From JBJHBP01 sp050485645 (GTDB taxonomy: Bacteria; Pseudomonadota; Gammaproteobacteria; Steroidobacterales; Rariloculaceae): a stretch of 64,000 bases of DNA. Where the stretch lies: contig JBJHBT010000007.1 of the NCBI GenBank assembly GCA_050485645.1, positions 1 through 64,000 of the forward strand. The letters are read 5' to 3'. Both the position numbers and the translations under genes were made by a program. This document shows, piece after piece, positions 44,722 to 53,182 of the stretch. Each line of letters begins with the position of its first letter. The stretch's first letter is position 1. Under the pieces are notes generated by a model. That model was not told the DNA's origin. It made no database searches and was given only the letters and a program-made list of their open reading frames with translations.

Positions 44722-46815
44722 TCATGCCCGGAAAATATCCACCTTTGTTTCAAGACACTTGCGAAGGCTAAGATCGTTCGCTCCGACCTCGAACCACCCT
44801 CCGGGCTTCTGGTAGAAATCCAGCCCTCGACCGATCTTGATGACCCATCCGTTATCAAGCCGAATCTCACGATCGTGGATGTTGGGGTTCAGTTTCACCT
44901 CCAGCACAACATCGAGTTCCAGCAGGCTTTGCTTAAGTTCGTCGAGCTTCTCAGCAATGCCGGCCAATTCGGTCTTGTCGTCGTAGCCTGTGATCAGGCT
45001 GATTTTCTTTACGGTGCCGGCCTTCAGGACCGTCTCGCAGAAGCGCACGAAATTCTGAATTTGATGCTGGAGCCGGATGTAAGGATCTTCAATGACAACG
45101 GCTTTCGCACCTTGTAGATAGGGTCCGATGATCGACTCATAGCTATGGCCGGTGTCTCCATAGAGGATCGTGAAGTGCTGTTCCTTCAGCTCCGCCGGGG
45201 CTGGTGCTGCAGCAGTAGGTGTCGGTGTAATCGGAGGCGGAGCGACTGAGGGTACCGCTTCGCCGGTTGGCGAGGGCTGAACGCCTAGCTGCACAGCAGC
45301 TACTTCGCCAGGCTGCTGATCCGGCCGAGTCAATCTGCGACGCGCAGGTTCCTGCGTCGCCGGTGCATCCTTCGATTCCGGGCAGAACACCACGACTTCC
45401 TCTCCACTCGCCTCGTAATAGGAGAGGTTGATGCGCGCAAACTCGTCGTCCGGCTTGCGCTTGTTCATTTGTTCCTTAACGCGGCGGCGGCACTCTACCG
45501 CATAGGCCACGTACTCCTCGAATTCGTCATCCGTAGGTGGCCCATTCGGGTGCAGGATCTTCAAAAAGGCGCAGACAGTTTTCTTGATGCCTTTCTCGTC
45601 GCGGCCCTCGATCGACTTGCCGAGTCGGATGCGTTTGTTGACTTCCTCATACCGGTTCGTGTGCTTGAACTGGTAGTGGAAGGCCTCGGCCAGATAGTCG
45701 GTGATGAATCCGTAGCGGTTGGTCAGGAATTCACTGCTGTTCTTGGGCATTTCCCAACCCGGAATGTAGGCGGCAAAGCGGTCCATCACGGCCAGATCGA
45801 GTTCTGGAGGCAGTGGCTGAAATAGATCGTGTTCGTTGGAGTTCACCACTTGCTGCACTGATACGTCGATGTTGCCAACGAAGCTCAAGCTGGCATCGGC
45901 AATGACCTCCGCCCCGCGCGAAAAGCGGCCGTTTGCCATGAAGTCTTTCATGATCTGGATGGTGTCAGGATCACGCACCTTGATTCCACCCACCTCGTCA
46001 AAGGCAACCGTGTCCCAAAAGCCAACCAAGCCCACCTTCCGTCGAGCGTTGTTGTAGAACAACGTGGCCTTGGTTGCCTGACCGCCCGAGATCAGGGTGG
46101 CATAGGGTGAGAATTCGCTGAAAAAGTAGGACTTGCCAGTGCCACGCGGGCCTAGCTCGATGTAGTTATAGTTGGGCTCAACCAGAGCGGCCAGCCTGGC
46201 GATGAAGTGCATCTGAACCCTTTTAGAGAGTTTGGATGGCTCCAGCCCTACTGAGCGCAAGACGGCGGCCAGCCACTCATCCCGAGTGAAAGTGGCGCGA
46301 CCCTCCACGTAGCGATCAAAGTCGAAGCGTGTCAACTGGATCGGGCGCAAGTCCTCGATGGAGAAGGCATAGTTATCTTCATCAATGTCGTTGTGCGCAA
46401 GGGTCACTTCGGCCCAGATACCCCCTTCCAGCAAGCGGTCGTTATCGCGGTAGAACTTTTCGCCAATGGCAATGCGCTGCGAATTGAAGTTTTCCAGAGA
46501 AGCCCAATGACGCTTCTCCTTCTCGACATAGCGAACGTGGACCTTGTCAATGAATCGGTGCTTGCCCTTGGTGGCCACCTTGGACTGAGCCGCATTGGCT
46601 TCGTCGGGTCGCACATAGTTCTCCTGCAAGGAGGACAGTACGGCCTCCATGCCGGCATCCATCTCCGCCTGGTCATTGCTGGCGCAATACTTGGCGAGCA
46701 GAAACTCCAGGACGAACGTCGGGACGTTGGTGCCTTTCTTGATTCGATGCAGCAAGTCCTTGCGAAGCACCTTGCCGTCGAAAGTCGCATTTAGCTTTTG
46801 GTCGAGTTCGTCCAT
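44722..46815 (-). CDS. brxL: BrxL, Lon-related AAA+ BREX protein with C-terminal MIT_C-like domain
   Basis: 697 aa. The N-terminal part and AAA+ core match BrxL: Walker A GPRGTGKS (222-229), Walker B-like VAFDEVGGI, then GNIDVS and the arginine-containing MDRFAAYIPGW. After a proline- and alanine-rich linker (about 500-545) a separate domain begins at HFTILYGDTG (547-697). It contains VVIEDPYIR, ITGYDD and HDREIRLDNGWVIKIGRGLDFY, which I recognise as the phospholipase-D-like MIT_C domain. Canonical BrxL ends in a Lon-like domain instead. It follows pglZ by 5 bp. Confidence 0.9.
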   Translation of the reverse strand: MDELDQKLNATFDGKVLRKDLLHRIKKGTNVPTFVLEFLLAKYCASNDQAEMDAGMEAVLSSLQENYVRPDEANAAQSKVATKGKHRFIDKVHVRYVEKEKRHWASLENFNSQRIAIGEKFYRDNDRLLEGGIWAEVTLAHNDIDEDNYAFSIEDLRPIQLTRFDFDRYVEGRATFTRDEWLAAVLRSVGLEPSKLSKRVQMHFIARLAALVEPNYNYIELGPRGTGKSYFFSEFSPYATLISGGQATKATLFYNNARRKVGLVGFWDTVAFDEVGGIKVRDPDTIQIMKDFMANGRFSRGAEVIADASLSFVGNIDVSVQQVVNSNEHDLFQPLPPELDLAVMDRFAAYIPGWEMPKNSSEFLTNRYGFITDYLAEAFHYQFKHTNRYEEVNKRIRLGKSIEGRDEKGIKKTVCAFLKILHPNGPPTDDEFEEYVAYAVECRRRVKEQMNKRKPDDEFARINLSYYEASGEEVVVFCPESKDAPATQEPARRRLTRPDQQPGEVAAVQLGVQPSPTGEAVPSVAPPPITPTPTAAAPAPAELKEQHFTILYGDTGHSYESIIGPYLQGAKAVVIEDPYIRLQHQIQNFVRFCETVLKAGTVKKISLITGYDDKTELAGIAEKLDELKQSLLELDVVLEVKLNPNIHDREIRLDNGWVIKIGRGLDFYQKPGGWFEVGANDLSLRKCLETKVDIFRA

Positions 46816-46820
46816 AGGGC

Positions 46821-49367
46821 TTATTCCGTATAGTCGGTTTCAATCGCAAGCGTGCTGTACGCGGCGAGCGTGGTGGGGTTCAGAGCCTTGACCGAGAATT
46901 TGCCCCTGAAGTCGTCATCCATACGCAACGCGATTTGCTTGCGCTGGCCCGGCATCAAAGTCACGGTTCGGGTAGCGGGATTCACATCACCGCCGGGACG
47001 TGGCTCTCCGACCACATTGCCCTTGCTGTCCTGCGCTTCCAGCAAAATCTCAACGCTCATGTCTTGCAAGAACATATCGTCGGCAACCAGTATCACCTCG
47101 ATGACCGGCAACCTCGTAGTGATGCGTTTGGCGCCATTCTTGTAGCTCAGCTCCACGACTACCTTGCGCAGTTCACTGTGGGCGGCGGTATCCAAGCGGG
47201 CCACCAATACCGGTACAACGGCCTCTGCCAACGAGGCTCCGCCATGAAAATACAGGTGTCCCGAGCGATAGGGCGCCATGCTGCGGGGTAGCGCCACCTG
47301 GGAAAAATCGCCCCGAATGCCGACCTTCTCCGTGCTGACGACCAAGCTATGACCATCTGCCGAGCCGTTGCCCAGCATCATGCGGTCGTGCGCATTCACC
47401 GGCCATTTTCCCTGGGGTTTGACGCAAACATCCCCAGCCTCCGCTTGTGCGTTGAGGAAAAAGCCGTGGTCGGTCACGATGACTGCTTCCTTGAAGCCCA
47501 TGCCACGCAGCTTGTGCAGGGCGACGCGGATCAGCTTGAGCGTGCCGGGGATCAGGCCCAGCGTCGTCTCGGGGTTGCTCTCCAGTTGGCTGTCGATCTC
47601 CGTAGAGCGCAGCACCAGCAGGTCGACGGTATCCGCAATCTTCGGCTTGCCTTTGCCACGCACGAAGTCGTTGAGCAACATCTCCGAGAAGCGGTCCCCA
47701 TAGCGCTTGGCCAACACATTCATGCGCTGCGGGACGTTGCCTACCGGTGTCCCATCCAGTTTGGGTAAGAGCGCCTCGCTTTCCAGTGATAAGGTCAAGC
47801 CCGTGCGTGCGCCGGGCAGCAAGCTCGCCATGCCCACCAAGGTGATGGTCGGCAACTGAGCATAGGCTGCTTGCAGCTCGACCGGCCCGTCCTCGGCCAG
47901 CAGTTTTTCAAGAGCGACCCCCAGCTCGTAGCGCAAGGCATCTACCATCAGGTAGGCCACCTTGCGGCGGCTTTCCTTGAGGCGATCCGCCACCAGGCGA
48001 TCAAATACATCGGCGTTGGCCAAGCGCCCGGCGGGGGGCCAACCGGCGGTCTCGACGTGTTTCATGAAAACGCCCTGGACCCGTTCGGCCAGGCGTCGAT
48101 AGCGTGCCCGCGCCTGGCCGACCACTTCATGCATCAAGCCGTGCTGGTCGAGGAAGTCCCCCGCGGCCTGCTCGAACTCGCGCTGCAGGCGATCCGCTTC
48201 ACGCAGGCTGCCCAGGTAGAAATCGATCAGTTCAGCCTGGGAGCGGGCGTGGTCTGGCAACTGGCGTTCAAAGTCTTCGCAGGCCTCGACCAGACTCAGG
48301 CCGGTCCGTACCAACTCCCATTGAGCTTGGCTTTCACCCTTGCCCAGCCAAACCGAGTTCTTGTGGCGGACCAACACCCGGCGGGTGGCATCGGTGTCGC
48401 CCGTCACAATGCCCTTAATCGCCGTGCGCAGGAAGGTTCTTTCCTCGAACGGGAAGGTATCGCGCTCGCCCAGGTCTTCAATTGCTCCGCACAGATCGGC
48501 CAGATTGAGTTCCGCTTCGATAGTCTCGGCCCGCTCGATGTACACCGTGCGTGACTTCGGATCACTGCGCAGCCGCTCGCACACATCCTCGACGATGGGC
48601 CTGGCTTCCATGGGGGCATGCGGTACCCCTTTCAGGGTTTCTGGCAGTGCCACCGGCAAATCAAAAACGAACTCACTGAACAACACGTAGCGCCAGAGTT
48701 CATCCGCCAGGGCCACCCAAGTCTTGCCGCGCGTCTTCACGCTCATGCCCAGGGTGGCGCGGAGGAAGTCGCGTGCTTCTTGTCCCCAACCTTCCTGCGC
48801 CTTCAGTGCTTCGACTTGGCTGAAGCTCGGTGCCAGCAACGCAGCCAGAATCTCCCGGCCGGATTCCACCCGCAAGGTCGCACGCAACTGGGGCCAGCTC
48901 ACGCCGCCGCCGATGGCATCGACTACCGCAAAGGTCGGCCCCGCGGGCGATGTAGCGAATACCTGGCGGATTTCGGTGGCGTGATCCGGCCTGGCACGCA
49001 GGCAAAGGCTCAAATACTCGTCGCCATCATCTTGCGGGAACACTGCACCGCATTCCGCGTAGAGCGCGAAGGGGTCCGCCTGCTTTTGCTCGTCGGTCTC
49101 CGGTGGCCTAGTAGGCACGTAGATCAGCACCCCTTCGAGTGACGACCCACCTTGCTTGGAAGGCTGCCCCACTTCACGCAGTGCCAGCAGTGCCGCCTCC
49201 CGGCTTTCAATGCTGCTTTCCGATGTGTCCACCACTCGCACGTTGTCGGCCGTCAAGTCGAAGCACAGCTCTCGGTAGCGCCTGTCAGCGTCGTAGACCA
49301 CCAATGCACCGGTTTGCTTCAAGCGCGGTCGCAGCACGCTCTCGCGGATAAATTCAGCAATACTCAT
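46821..49367 (-). CDS. pglZ: PglZ, BREX alkaline-phosphatase-superfamily protein
   Basis: An 848-aa central BREX component. The PglZ domain motifs are VAYLMVDALRYELG (about residue 470) and VIVTDHGFFLN (about residue 630), the metal-binding parts of the alkaline phosphatase fold. The N-terminal receiver-like region begins with GALVVYDADRRYREL. It interacts with PglX in known systems. Its ATG overlaps the stop of the second pglX piece (ATGA). Confidence 0.93.
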   Translation of the reverse strand: MSIAEFIRESVLRPRLKQTGALVVYDADRRYRELCFDLTADNVRVVDTSESSIESREAALLALREVGQPSKQGGSSLEGVLIYVPTRPPETDEQKQADPFALYAECGAVFPQDDGDEYLSLCLRARPDHATEIRQVFATSPAGPTFAVVDAIGGGVSWPQLRATLRVESGREILAALLAPSFSQVEALKAQEGWGQEARDFLRATLGMSVKTRGKTWVALADELWRYVLFSEFVFDLPVALPETLKGVPHAPMEARPIVEDVCERLRSDPKSRTVYIERAETIEAELNLADLCGAIEDLGERDTFPFEERTFLRTAIKGIVTGDTDATRRVLVRHKNSVWLGKGESQAQWELVRTGLSLVEACEDFERQLPDHARSQAELIDFYLGSLREADRLQREFEQAAGDFLDQHGLMHEVVGQARARYRRLAERVQGVFMKHVETAGWPPAGRLANADVFDRLVADRLKESRRKVAYLMVDALRYELGVALEKLLAEDGPVELQAAYAQLPTITLVGMASLLPGARTGLTLSLESEALLPKLDGTPVGNVPQRMNVLAKRYGDRFSEMLLNDFVRGKGKPKIADTVDLLVLRSTEIDSQLESNPETTLGLIPGTLKLIRVALHKLRGMGFKEAVIVTDHGFFLNAQAEAGDVCVKPQGKWPVNAHDRMMLGNGSADGHSLVVSTEKVGIRGDFSQVALPRSMAPYRSGHLYFHGGASLAEAVVPVLVARLDTAAHSELRKVVVELSYKNGAKRITTRLPVIEVILVADDMFLQDMSVEILLEAQDSKGNVVGEPRPGGDVNPATRTVTLMPGQRKQIALRMDDDFRGKFSVKALNPTTLAAYSTLAIETDYTE

Positions 49368-51283
49368 TCATCACCCCCGGCCTTCTTCTTGCCGCGCATC
49401 TTCTTTGGTTTGGCCTCGGGCGCGACATACAGATTCTCCAAGCCGTGTGCGATGGCAAGCGACTTATCAGTCTTGCACTTTTCGCGCACGCGCTCGGGCC
49501 AGTAGTTCATGGCCAGGCGTGCCCAGTCGTAGTCACCCTTTTCCAGCTTGGCCCAGGTGTCCTTGAGCACCTTCTGCCAGGGCTTGTGGCGGAACAACTG
49601 CCACAGTGGGGCAGCACTGATCTGCACACCGTCGTCGTGGTTGGGCTTGTAGGTGGGCGCGAGTTTGAGCAGGGTGTCGCGCAGCTCGATCAGTTCCATC
49701 TCGAAGGCTTGCAGCGCCTCGAACTGCTTCTCGTCGTCTCGGCTGCGGGCCGCACCCTTGTTGCGCAGCGTCGCTACGTCGGCATCGACTTGCTTTAGCT
49801 TGGGCTCGACGAAGTCGTTGATGGCCGTGTAGAGCGTCTGGTTGCTCAGGTTTGGGTAATAAATCCATAGTGTGTAAACGCCAGAAGTGGTGGACAGCGG
49901 CCAGTAGATAGGCGCTTTGCGGCGGCTCTTGGAATAGCGCTGCAGATGGAAGGTAAAGAAATCCCGCTGCAGCCAGCGGCGAACGTCATCTGGTACGGCT
50001 ACGTCGACGCAAGCAAGAACCTCCTCCGTCAGGCGTGTGAGGTCATGCGAATGACCTTGGTCGTCTACTAGGATGCCTGTGTGGTGATGGAATGGCACGG
50101 CACCATCCGGCAACATGCCGGGGCTCATGATGGGAAGTGGGTCGGATGGTTCCGGTTCGGGCGGAGCCTCGCGATCGCCGGTGGCTAGCCGCCAGTCAAA
50201 ACGGCCAAAGGCGACGCCTAGCGCCCAGGAAAGCAATGCCAACTGTGTATCGGCGGGTGCCTCGGCGGCTTCATCCTCCTCTTCGCCTTCATCCTGCGCG
50301 TAATCATCGCCCTCCGCCCCCAGCGGTTGGATCACGGCAGTGCAGTCGGCGTCGGAGAAACCATAGAGGCCAAAGGCTATTTCGTCGATTTCTGCTTGAA
50401 TGTGCGCTAGTTCAGCCTCGATTATCGGTGGATTGTAATTGCCGAGACGGGAGCGCAGCGCGGCGGGTAGCACGAAGGCATGAGAGGTTTCTTCGATGGT
50501 GTCGAGGGTGCGCTTGAGCGACCAAGCGCGTTTTGCCAGTGCGTTGAGGCGCTCCCTTTCTTCGGGTGTTGGTGAAGGAATAGGCGTTCGTTGGATAGCA
50601 CCTACTTCAAAGGACCCAAAGGAAATCTGGAAATCGACCAAAGAACGAAACGCTTTGCTATTCAGAAGCGCCGCATTGACAAGCAACCAGTCCAAAGAAC
50701 TGAAGACGACCGGCGCCTTATCTGTGTAAATGCACCCAGAAGGAAGTATCCGAAAACTTAATCCCTTCTGTGATCTTCTGGACCAAAATACTCCAGGCTG
50801 AAAATACGTATCCCAGTTGTTGATCCACCGAGACCAGGAACCAACGCCAAAGATTTCGGCAGTCCGCACTTCAGCGAAAGCCTTTAGTCGTGCCCCATTA
50901 CTCTCCCAGTCAATCGTTAGGTAAGGGTCAAGGTAGTACCGGGAAAACGCTCCTCCCTTTACTAATGAGAACCATCGAGAATTCAAAGTGTGCGCATGAC
51001 ACTCCCAGTTGAGGCGTACAAATCGAGTATCATCTTTCGTTGACAATCCAAAGCAGGCCTTGCGCTCAGGTTCGGCTTGAACAGATGGAAATCGCTCGAA
51101 CGCATCACGAGCTGCACTACTGACCCAATAGGAAAAGGGAGCCCCAGGCACTTTCCGAAAATGATCCGATTGCACAGTGAATGCTCGCGGATCGGACTTG
51201 CTTTCGCGAATTGATTGTGTAGTCGCCAGAAGCGCAGCGGCTTTATCCTGCTCTTCCATTAGGCGAAGAAATACTGTTGTCAT
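49364..51283 (-). CDS. pglX: PglX C-terminal part, separate reading frame
   Basis: 639 aa that would follow directly on the methyltransferase fragment upstream. TVFLRLMEEQDKAAAL at its start, then target-recognition-like sequence (SYWVSSAARDAF, WEC..., PVVFSS, ALLNSKAFRSLVDF) and a C-terminal helical region (LIELRDTLLKLAPTYKPNHDDGV) are the C-terminal half of PglX. It has no methyltransferase motif of its own. The start ATG 51283 overlaps the preceding stop by 4 nt, so coupled translation could supply both halves. Confidence 0.8.
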   Translation of the reverse strand: MTTVFLRLMEEQDKAAALLATTQSIRESKSDPRAFTVQSDHFRKVPGAPFSYWVSSAARDAFERFPSVQAEPERKACFGLSTKDDTRFVRLNWECHAHTLNSRWFSLVKGGAFSRYYLDPYLTIDWESNGARLKAFAEVRTAEIFGVGSWSRWINNWDTYFQPGVFWSRRSQKGLSFRILPSGCIYTDKAPVVFSSLDWLLVNAALLNSKAFRSLVDFQISFGSFEVGAIQRTPIPSPTPEERERLNALAKRAWSLKRTLDTIEETSHAFVLPAALRSRLGNYNPPIIEAELAHIQAEIDEIAFGLYGFSDADCTAVIQPLGAEGDDYAQDEGEEEDEAAEAPADTQLALLSWALGVAFGRFDWRLATGDREAPPEPEPSDPLPIMSPGMLPDGAVPFHHHTGILVDDQGHSHDLTRLTEEVLACVDVAVPDDVRRWLQRDFFTFHLQRYSKSRRKAPIYWPLSTTSGVYTLWIYYPNLSNQTLYTAINDFVEPKLKQVDADVATLRNKGAARSRDDEKQFEALQAFEMELIELRDTLLKLAPTYKPNHDDGVQISAAPLWQLFRHKPWQKVLKDTWAKLEKGDYDWARLAMNYWPERVREKCKTDKSLAIAHGLENLYVAPEAKPKKMRGKKKAGGDE

Positions 51284-53172
51284 GATTTCTTCTCCAGCAC
51301 GTATGCAGCCGCCTCAACCATCGCGTCGTCCATCACCCCATGACCGAGGTCGGCCATTACTTCGGGCTGTGTGACGCCCAGCACAACTTGCTCGCGCCAT
51401 CTCCGAAAGCTCGACAGAAAGAAGCATGTGCGTGAGGTAATCGCGCCGATGCGGCCGCCGGCGCGCAGCAGTTCCAGGCCACGTTCGACGAAAATAGCCA
51501 AAAGATCGTTTTTACTTTGTGGATAAGCTTTGGCGAGTTGAACTTTTGTGCCCGAAGCCATCGCCCCAAAAGGCGGATTCATCACCACCACATCGAACGC
51601 CTCGCGGCACAGATCAATGAGCCGCAAACCCTGCAGGGCATCCTGTGCAAATAGACGTCCTTGGTAAGTCGATTTCGCCGCCTGGGAAAATTCGGTGAGT
51701 GCTTCGCGCAAACGCGCCTCGGCCTGCTGCCAGTTTTCTTGCTCCTGCTCGGCAAATAGTCCCGTGCCTTTACCGACATAGACCTGACGTATCAGGTGTG
51801 GCAACTCGCGCTCAACCTGAAGCAGCACGCCCAGTTCCGGCAGGCCCTTGAGCATTTGCAGGGTCTTCTCGAAAAGCTCAGCATCTCGCTGGTCGAGCGT
51901 GGCGGCGAACTGCTGGCGTAGCTCACGTTCTGCTGGTGGTGCAATGGCGGCGATGACATGTCCGCGCCCAACCAGAGGACGATCTTTTGGTTTCACGTCC
52001 GCATCGTGCCAGGCGCGTTGCGCCCGTAACCACAGTGCCAGCGAGGCTATCTGCGCGGCGCGCGGATCGATGTCCACGCCGTAAATGTTGTGCTCGATGA
52101 TCAGGCGCGGCACGTCGCGCAAAAAAGCAGCCTCGTCCTCATAGGTCTCGCTCAACGGCTTGAGTGCCGCCTCGGGCTGTGTGGAGACATCCAGCGAGCC
52201 CGGGCCATTCTGCTGCTCCCAGGCCCAGGCCTCGCGATAGATTTCGACGAACAGATCGAAGGCATACAGGCCAAAATGCATGGAGCCGCAGGCCGGGTCC
52301 AGTAGCTTCAGGGTGCGCGGGTCGCGCAGCCTGGTCGCCGCCTGCGGCGCTTCGTCGGGTTTCACCAGCAGGTATTGACACTGATCGCGCAAAGATGTCT
52401 GCCCGCCGGTGGCGTTGAACCACAGGCGGCCCAACGTGTTGTCCACCAGGAACTCGACCACATAGCGCGGCGTGAAGAACTGGTTGCGCACCGCCAATTC
52501 ACGGCTGTTGCGCGGCGTTTGCGAGGCCTCGCGCATTGCCTTGCGCTCTTCCTTGGAGTTGAAATACTGGTAGATCCAGCCGATGGTTTCGTCTTCGCCC
52601 CACAGCGGGGCGATGTCGGCATCGTTGACCAGGTTGAGCACTTGCAGCAGCGCCGCCTCGCGCGGGAAGAGGCGGCCCTGCGGTGAGTAGCGGTCGAACA
52701 AACCTGGCAGGTCTTGCCCGAGTTCATCGAACACGCTGAATAGATACACGCAGTAGGTGTCGCCGGTTTCGCCCAGGCCGGTGCCGGCCAAGCGCGCGTA
52801 GAGCTGGAAGCCTTTGGCCTGGAATCCGTTGCCCACCGATTCAACCAGCAGGCCACGCGCCTCAGCCATGCGTAAGGCTGCCAGGCGATTGAGTACGGTA
52901 AAGGCCTGTTCACGCACGATGCGATCCAGCCCCTGCGTGGCGTTCATGTCGCCACTGGCGGTGTAGTGCGCCAGGGTGTCGCGCAGGATGCGAGCCGTCT
53001 CGCGCTGGGCGTCGTTGATATGACGCAGGCTGGCGAGTTCCGCGACGCTGCCCGTGTTCGGGTCCATGCCGTAATCGCTCTGAAGCTGGCGGGTGAACTC
53101 TTCTTCCAGCACGCGGCGCGCGTCATTGACGAAGCGCTGCAGGCGATTTCTTGTTGTTTGGTCGAAGGCCAT
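51280..53172 (-). CDS. pglX: PglX N-terminal part, adenine-specific DNA methyltransferase core
   Basis: 630 aa. SAM motif I is LDPACGSMHFGLYAFDLF and catalytic motif IV is VVMNPPFGAMA (NPPF, N6-adenine type). RNQFFTPRYVVEFLVDNTLGRLW is a BREX/type II MTase block. BREX PglX methylates host DNA to mark self. Start ATG 53172 (MAFDQTTRN) has AGGA 8 nt upstream and follows the helicase by 10 bp. Longer in-frame extensions run into the helicase gene and are rejected. It ends right after AAAYVLEKKS. Confidence 0.88.
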   Translation of the reverse strand: MAFDQTTRNRLQRFVNDARRVLEEEFTRQLQSDYGMDPNTGSVAELASLRHINDAQRETARILRDTLAHYTASGDMNATQGLDRIVREQAFTVLNRLAALRMAEARGLLVESVGNGFQAKGFQLYARLAGTGLGETGDTYCVYLFSVFDELGQDLPGLFDRYSPQGRLFPREAALLQVLNLVNDADIAPLWGEDETIGWIYQYFNSKEERKAMREASQTPRNSRELAVRNQFFTPRYVVEFLVDNTLGRLWFNATGGQTSLRDQCQYLLVKPDEAPQAATRLRDPRTLKLLDPACGSMHFGLYAFDLFVEIYREAWAWEQQNGPGSLDVSTQPEAALKPLSETYEDEAAFLRDVPRLIIEHNIYGVDIDPRAAQIASLALWLRAQRAWHDADVKPKDRPLVGRGHVIAAIAPPAERELRQQFAATLDQRDAELFEKTLQMLKGLPELGVLLQVERELPHLIRQVYVGKGTGLFAEQEQENWQQAEARLREALTEFSQAAKSTYQGRLFAQDALQGLRLIDLCREAFDVVVMNPPFGAMASGTKVQLAKAYPQSKNDLLAIFVERGLELLRAGGRIGAITSRTCFFLSSFRRWREQVVLGVTQPEVMADLGHGVMDDAMVEAAAYVLEKKS

Positions 53173-53182
53173 CAATCGATTC

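Noticed and set aside
49364..51283. Independent restriction enzyme or second methyltransferase
   Set aside because: No nuclease or SAM motif is visible, and the sequence continues PglX directly from the upstream frame.
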